From Clostridia bacterium (GTDB taxonomy: Bacteria > Bacillota > Clostridia > Christensenellales > CAG-1252), in contig SACC01000033.1 of the NCBI GenBank assembly GCA_009928745.1, positions 1 to 9,772 of the forward strand: a DNA stretch of 9,772 nucleotides, in the 5' to 3' direction. Under the pieces are notes generated by a model that ran no database searches, was not told where the DNA came from, and saw only the letters and a program-made list of their open reading frames with translations. Position 1 is the stretch's first letter. Every line of letters starts with the position of its first letter. Below are positions 1 through 7,200 of this stretch, piece after piece. A program made the translations under genes and the position numbers.

Positions 1-1275
1 GCCGTTAATAAGATACTCGCGAGCTTTGACGGAGTTTAACCCTTTATACCAATAATAATTGTTCATGGAAATCTCATCTTCGCTACCCATTACTTTCGTT
101 ACGGACGATATGCTTTCACCCAAATCGATTTGATTATACCATAACGGCTGTACCCGCGTATAAAATATCGGTATCAGCACCGCTGCCGCGATTACAACAA
201 TCAATATCGCAATGCCTGCAAGCATAACCGCTTTTTCCCCGGCAAAGTGCGGCTTAGCGCTACTTCTTTTCGGCTTCGGCTTAACTTCGTCGGATAAATT
301 GTTAGCGACGGCAGAAGACAAATCTGCTTCGACTTCTGCCGATTCTACGGCTACGGATTCCGCCGAGCGGGGATCGGCTTCCGCCGACATTGCCTTGCCG
401 ATATTAGCGTCCTGTACTGCAATCTCTGCATTTTTCTTAATTACAGCCGCCATATCTTCTTCTGCATTTTCATCAATAGCCTTTGCCGCTTGAATCCCTG
501 CGTTTTCCGAAGGAGACGTATCCGCATCCGGCGGTTCCGGTGCGGGCGGTATTGCGGCGGCTTTTATCGTAGAGGCTATTTGCTGTTCGGTTTCGTTTGC
601 TTGGACAGCTGTCCGCCCCGGATTGCCGAAAACCTTGGCTGTCCATTGCGGACCGAAGTCAAAACCGGTATCGACCGCTGTCTCGGATGCCCTCTCTGCA
701 AAAGGAGTATCCTTCGGAATGTCAGGGGTTGCGGTCGGCACTGCCGGCTCTTGCGACCTGATTTGCTCTTCGGAATCCGAGGTTATTTTTCCCTCAGTCT
801 CTTTATCTTCCTTAGATTCCCGCGGAGCATTTTCTAATGCAGGCGCTTCTGTTCCCGCAACAGTCACCGCTTGATCAATGGTTTTTATTGCTTCCGGCGG
901 CGCACTTGCAGATACTTGACCGGTATCGGCGTTCTCAGCAGCAACTCGTTTGCTTTTAGGAACGAACACTTTCGGCGGAGAAACCTCTGCTTCAACTTTC
1001 GTGTTGCCGCGTCCTTTTACGATTTTCGCTTCCTTATGATCCGTTCCCTGCCTCGGCAGCGGTTGCTTAGTCGCGGCGGTGCTTGACGGGATTTTTGAAT
1101 CGGGCGGCACAGACTCAGATTGCATTTTGTCCGCTGCGGGCGCTATATCAGCTTTTACCGGACCCTCCTCGGATGGTTTGCGCCTCATAAATTTCGCTCC
1201 GCACGCAGTACAAATGAATATATCGTCAGACTGTTGGCGTATAGTGTTTTCCTTTTTGCATTTTGGGCAAATCAT
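1..1275 (-). CDS. Zinc-ribbon, single-pass membrane protein with BamE/SmpA-like outer part (partial, C-terminus outside window)
   Basis: Translating the minus strand from ATG at 1275 gives 425 uninterrupted codons to the window edge, with no stop, so the 3' end is missing. Residues 3-25 form a zinc ribbon: Cys3-Pro-Lys-Cys6 and Cys22-Thr-Ala-Cys25, followed by Gly-Ala-Lys-Phe. Residues 30 to about 340 are low-complexity Ala/Ser/Pro/Glu/Lys sequence without obvious fold, probably disordered. A basic stretch (KPKPKRSSAKPH) precedes a membrane segment at about 349-372, which predicts N-terminus inside and C-terminus outside. After it come LGESISSVTKVMGSEDE and YYWYKG, which resemble the start of small BamE/SmpA-like domains (L-G-x-S-x-x-x-V-x-x-x-x-G, then an aromatic strand). 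That match is by eye and moderate. The start is fixed by AAGGAG five bases upstream. Only 22 bases separate it from the giant lipoprotein stop, so the two are probably one operon. Function unknown; anchoring, sensing or assembly of the lipoprotein is inference. Confidence 0.85.
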   Translation of the reverse strand, partial: MICPKCKKENTIRQQSDDIFICTACGAKFMRRKPSEEGPVKADIAPAADKMQSESVPPDSKIPSSTAATKQPLPRQGTDHKEAKIVKGRGNTKVEAEVSPPKVFVPKSKRVAAENADTGQVSASAPPEAIKTIDQAVTVAGTEAPALENAPRESKEDKETEGKITSDSEEQIRSQEPAVPTATPDIPKDTPFAERASETAVDTGFDFGPQWTAKVFGNPGRTAVQANETEQQIASTIKAAAIPPAPEPPDADTSPSENAGIQAAKAIDENAEEDMAAVIKKNAEIAVQDANIGKAMSAEADPRSAESVAVESAEVEADLSSAVANNLSDEVKPKPKRSSAKPHFAGEKAVMLAGIAILIVVIAAAVLIPIFYTRVQPLWYNQIDLGESISSVTKVMGSEDEISMNNYYWYKGLNSVKAREYLING

Positions 1276-1280
1276 AATTA

Positions 1281-1286
1281 CTCCTT
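1281..1286 (-). promoter_or_regulatory. Ribosome binding site of the zinc-ribbon gene
   Basis: The minus strand reads AAGGAG, then TAATT, then ATG at 1275. The site sits inside the 22-base gap after the lipoprotein stop codon and sets the start of the downstream gene. There is no room for an intrinsic terminator in this gap, which supports co-transcription. Confidence 0.85.
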
Positions 1287-1297
1287 TTTACAGCCGA

Positions 1298-4200
1298 TTA
1301 TTCGGCGGGATTATATGCGTAAACGGTATTAGTATCATACGTCCATTCCGATAAGGAAGAACCGCTTTCATCGGTTATCCTTTCGTATTCATCACCCGTC
1401 CATATATAATAGCCGTCCGAGTTATAAGCAGGGATGAAAGAAAATTCGTAATTGTACATTACCGTAACCGTAACCGCTTCGCTTAAACCGTAATCAGCGC
1501 CGAAAGTGTTGGTTTCAAAGTCTTCGGTAGTTGCCACGTAATCTCCGCTGAGATAAAGGTATGCCGTCGTAGTATAACTGCTGCTATAAGCATAAGGAAC
1601 CACACGGTACAGATGACCGCGGGTAGTGTCGAAGGTAGCAGAAGAATACGATGTATTCGTATAAGGGCCGTAGGTGATAATAAGGCTGCCCGTCGTCTCG
1701 TCATATATTTGATAATAGGTACGGTCGCCGCTGTAGCCATTGCAGTAATGCAAACTGACAGATGAACCGTCGGCATAGAAATAGAACGCCGTGTTGCTGG
1801 CAGTTTCGGAACCTGAATATGTCTGAGCGCTTGAAGAGCTGCCGGAAAGGAATCCGCCGTTAATATATGAGCAGGCGGTCCATCCGGCATAAAGCGAAAT
1901 ATTGGAGTCTATTGTAATATTAAACGCATCGAAGAATTGCGTGCATCCGGAATCTTCATACCAGCCTTTGAACATATAGTTTGTGCGTGTCGTCATAGGT
2001 AACGTCAGCTCGGTAACATCATCGATATATTGAGCGTCCTCAGATGAGCCTCCCTGCGAGTCAAAGCTTACTTCATATCTGCATCCAAATAGTTCAATCT
2101 CCTTGGTCAGCTTCGCGTAAAGCGTAAAATCTGCCCAAAGTCCGTCAGTGTCCTCGATTTTGACTGTTAATTCTATATCGGTATACCAACCCTCGAAAGT
2201 ATAGCCTTCAAGCAAATAGTCGACGAAAGTAACAGCATGTTCTACCGTGTACGTTGCAGGGTTGCCGCTGTCCGTTATAGTCGCTTCACCGGCTTTGTAA
2301 ATAATGTTATAAATAGTATAGTTGTACTTTGGAGTAAGTACCGTGCGTCCGTTGTATGACCATCCCTGGCTCTGGCTGCTACTGCCGTTATTGTATGTAA
2401 CACGAGTTGCTCCGTTGAACCAACCGGTGAACGTCGCCCCGTTTTTAACCGGAATTTCAAGATTGAAACTTTGACCATAGGTTAATTCCACAACCTTATT
2501 GCCGCTGTTAATACTGCCTCTTGCGAAAGTCCCGCTCTCCGCATAAGCCGCAGTAACCGAACAACCGCTGAGATACAAATACGCAGTGGTAGTGTAACTG
2601 ATTCCGCTTGCGTAAGGCAATATTCTATATAAATGTCCGCGGTTAGTGCTGAAGGTAGCAGAAGAATACGATGTATTCGTAAAATAGCCGTAGGTGTTAA
2701 TGAGGCTGCCCGTCGTCTCGTCATATATTTGATAATGGGTACGGCCGCCGCTGCTGCCATTGTAGTAGTACAGGGTGACTGACGATTCGTAGGTGTAGAA
2801 ATAGAACGCGGTGTTGCGACTATCCGCGGAGCCGGAATATGTCACCGCACTTGACACGCTACCGGAAAGAAATCCTCCGTTACTATATGAACAGACGGTC
2901 CATCCGGCATAAAGAGTTGTGTCGGAATATATCTCGTTATCCATTATGCCGAACGGTATCGTACAACTTGAATCTTCATACCAGCCTTTGAACAAATACC
3001 CGTTGCGCGAGGGCGCGGGAATCGAAAGCTGTTCGGAATCGGTAACCGTCCGAGACGGAACCGCGCCGCCGCCGTTGCTGTCGAACGTGACCGTATACTC
3101 GGTACGAGTATACACGCCGGCAAGCTCTGCTTCGGAGGTCCATCTTGCATACAAAGCGAGATTGCCGTAATTATTGCTTATTTCTGTGATACGCTCAGAC
3201 GAGTAAAAGACGTCCCCATACCAACCGCCGAATGTAAAACCGCTCTTTGAGGCATCGGCAAGCGTGAATGTGTCTTCAATAGTAAAGCTTGTCGGATTGT
3301 CAATGTCATTTTCTCCGCCGAGCAGATTATATGTGATGCCGTACTGTACGGGAACCCATTTTGCATATAAGCTAATATCACCGGTTGAGCCGCTTGCTAT
3401 CTCGGTTGCCGCCGACACAAACCCGACGTCATTATACCAGCCGCCGAAGGTATAGCCGTTCGGTGAAGACGAGGGGGATTCAAGCGTTATTGTTTCGCTA
3501 AGCACGGTAAAGACCGGCGGATTAGGATTGCTAAACCAGTCCGTGTTAAAATAACTGATCCCGTATTGGATTGCATCGCTCCAATAGGCAATGAGCGCTA
3601 AGTCCCCGGTCGCGCCGTCAATAATCGTAACGGATTCAAAATATTCTACTCCGTCTATAAAATTACTGCGCCGCCAGCCGTCGAAGCTGTAGCCGTTTTT
3701 GGTCGGTTCAGCCAATTCTATGCGGTCTTCAATGGTGTATGACTCGGGATTATATTCAGAATTGACGCCGTCTTGCAGATTATACGAGATTGAGTATTCA
3801 CTCGGGCTCCATTTCGCATAGAGCACAAGCGTGCCGTGACTCCCCGAACTAATCGCTGTAACTTTGTACAAATAGGTATTTTCGGTATACCAACCGTCGA
3901 ACACATAACCGTTACGTGTTGGGGCTTTGAGCGTGAATGAATCCTCGACCGTATAGTCGGTGGGATTATCCATATTGTTTTCGCCGTTGCTCAACACATA
4001 GAATATATTATAATTCACCGCAGTCCATATTGCTTTGAGATAAATATCGCCAGTTTCGTTAACAATTATAACGAGTTGATCGTCTTGGTTGTACCAACCG
4101 TCGAAAAGGTAATAGGGTCTTACGGGGTTGAAAAGGACAAATCCCGTGGTAACGGTATAATTACTCGGATTTTGACCGCTGTTCGTTCCGCCGTCAAGGT

Positions 4201-7200
4201 CATAGAATACGGAATAAGCTATCCTGTCGTAGGCGGCGACAAAATCAATCCCGTTTCTGTCGATAATATAGGGGAATTCGACAATTTCGTCTTCGACTGT
4301 CCACCCTGTAAAAATGTACCCCTCTTTGTTCGCGTGCAAAAGACCGGATATTTGAGTTCCCTCTTCAGCCGCTATAATCGAGCTGCTTCCGTCGCCATAA
4401 TTAACGCGATAGTTGTATATGTGATTTCTATAAATATCCAATATATATCTCGTTGAGGCGCTGCCGTCATTTTTACTGACAAGCACATATACGATATTAT
4501 CGCCTTCGGACAAAGATACACAAATTATACTGTTATTGACACCGTATTCTGTCGCGCAGGCATAATCCTCATATAGCTTCCAGCTGTACTCCGCCCCGAC
4601 GGATATCTGCCCTAAAAGATCCACGCCGGATATTTCGTTGCCAACCGATAACGTAATGACAGGGACAGCTCCCGAGCAGTTCAGACTAAACGTATCCGGT
4701 ATGATTATCGGGCAGTCAATCCAGTTCGCATATAGCTTTATATTGCCCCAGCTTCCGCTGTTAATCACATATTTTCTCGTGCCCTCGATGAATGTCGGAG
4801 TAGTATACCAGCCGTTAAACACGGAATCGCCTTGTTTAGCGGCGTCCGCAAGCGTGATAGCTGTTGTCTCCACGGTATATGTCGCTGGGTTGCCGGAATT
4901 ATTGTAGCCGCCGTTGAACTCATAAGCGATATTATATACGATTGGCACGTATTGCGCATTGATTGTTTTGTTGGCCGTAACCGTATAATCAAAAGTCTCC
5001 CAGGCGGCATTATAACCCGGCAAAGTAATCAGATTAGGCACAAGCTCCGAATTAAGCGCTTCGCCGTCGGGAAGATATACTATCGTATCCGAATTGCGCT
5101 GCGAGAATATTACGATGAAAAGTTTTCGTACTATTGTAACGGTATAGGTGTTATCCGCATTCAAAGAATAGTTCGGATTGTTTATACTTGCAGTCACCGT
5201 ATATACGCCGCATTCAATCATATCACCGCTGTAAGTCAAAGAAATATTCACGGTATCGCCGCCGATCTTACCTGTCGCCGTACAGGTTACGTTTTTCTGC
5301 GCCGCGCCGGTATATTCAAGATAGGTTTCCCCTTCGAACACCACTTGCAAATGTCTTGTGTTGATAGTCAGCGTCGCAACATAAGGAATAGGAAGAATAT
5401 AATTATCGTATCCCTCTTTGGAAGCTATGCTTGCGGTCACTCTATACACTCCGGCATTCGTTTTGCCGTTGTTCTGATAAACTACTTCCAGTTCCTCCGG
5501 AAGCTCTCCCGCAAGCTCAAGCGCTCTTACCGTACCGTCGTATGTATACGTTGCCGAATTCAACCCGTAACTCGAAGCGACAAGCGTTGCCTTGTTGATG
5601 ATCAGAGTTGATTCAAAAGTATAATAGCTGATAAATGCTCCCGTTAGCGTATTATAAGTGCCGATAACCGCGCCCGCGCAGTACGACCCCGCCTGCGACT
5701 GGGTGTTGTTCGAGTATTTTACAACGATGCCGTCGGCGTTGGCAAGGAGCACACTCCTTTCGGTATCCGGCGAATAAGTATAGGTCGCTCCGGGGAAGCC
5801 GACAGTCGCGAGAGGATTGTTAACAACTTTCAGCTCCGCCGTCATCGGCTCGGGTATAGTATAGTATTCTTCAAAATAGTAATCAGCATAAAAATTAACT
5901 GTAACGGTTTGCTGACCCATGTTGATACGTGAATTACCGATAATTTCATAATATAGGTTTTGCGGTAAGTCCGAATCGTCAAAAATAAGGCTGTGCGCCA
6001 AGCCGTCATAGAAGAAAGCTTCGCTCCTAAAAGAAACGCCGCTCATATCAAAATCAAGCTTTGTTATTGTAAGAGTAGCGGTCATATCATCGGGAAGAGA
6101 ATAATTATGCGAGATGGACGGATTTCTATAATAAAAACTTACCGCTACCATATGTTCGCCCGGATCGATGCGCGAATTGTTTTCATACGAAGCCAGTATT
6201 TCGTAAGGCAACCCCGCAGCATATATATAATGAGCATCGCCGTCGTATGCGAATGCCGCATCGGCGAATGTTATCCCGGGAACGGCCTGTGTAATAATGA
6301 GAGCTGCTTCAAGAACACACATAATTTCACTATCCGCCGTCCTGCGTATCGTCGCATACGCATAAGTATTCCCTGCGTCGGTAAGGGTATTGTCAACATA
6401 TGTTACAGTATAACCTGTTGGGAGCTGCCCGCTCAGCGTTATTGCTTTCTGCGTGCCGTCGTAAACATATGTAGCGGAACGGAAGTATATATCGGCAAGC
6501 TCGGTTGTCTCACAAAAGATGATTTCGAGAATAGCCGTGCGTGAACCGAGATAAACGCTGTTAACACCGTCCTCGCAGCTGTAAAAATCAGCGGTTACAA
6601 CCTTGGTTCCGGTTGTCGTGCGGCCGTTGCCGTTAGGATAGTATACAGAAACGTTATCAGGTATATTAGAAACCTCGAGAACAATTTCTTCTCCGGTATA
6701 CGGACAATATGCATCTTCAAAAAGCGCATCGTTGAGATAATCAAAATGGACTATCGACAGCGTCGCGGTCATATCGGCAATCGCCGTGTGATTGGAATCC
6801 GTATGGAAAGATGCGGTTATTATGTATTCGCCGACGGTTATTGCGCCGTTATCGGTCGCGCCGGCAAATGCCGAGTGATTATTGGAATAGGTTACCGTTA
6901 CACCTTCGGGCAAGGTCCCCGCGACCGACACCTCGAATAATGTACCGTTCGCGGCGTATTCGGCGTTCGCAAAAGTCACGCCGCTCATATCACAATCAAT
7001 CGTTTCTATCGTAAGAACCGCCGAAATAGCTGCTAACTCGCATTTTTCGCTCAATTCATTATATTGCAGTATTGTAGCGGTGACGGCGTATTCGCCCGCG
7101 GCGGTTTTCTCGTTGTTGTCATATTCGACAAGCATATTCTCAGGAACTCCGTCAAGATATATGCTATGCGGCTCTCCGTCGTAAACGAACGAAGCCGAGG

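Noticed and set aside
212..1354. Several overlapping plus-strand frames over the zinc-ribbon gene
   Set aside because: The minus-strand frame is continuous for 425 codons with a zinc ribbon, membrane helix and good ribosome site. The plus-strand frames have none of these.
1483..2760. Two minus-strand out-of-frame frames with similar peptides (IIKYMTRRRAA)
   Set aside because: Their similarity only reflects the duplicated module DNA read in another frame. The in-frame translation is the meaningful one.
4832..5611. Long plus-strand open frame opposite the MBG/InlB boundary (259 codons)
   Set aside because: It lies antisense within the giant lipoprotein gene, has no ribosome site, and its translation is an Arg/Ile/Tyr/His-rich mixture with no domain. 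The minus-strand frame has clear family repeats throughout.
5993..6544. Plus-strand open frame of 183 codons
   Set aside because: Antisense to MBG repeats of the lipoprotein, no ribosome site and basic, low-sense composition. It is a by-product of codon bias in the real gene.
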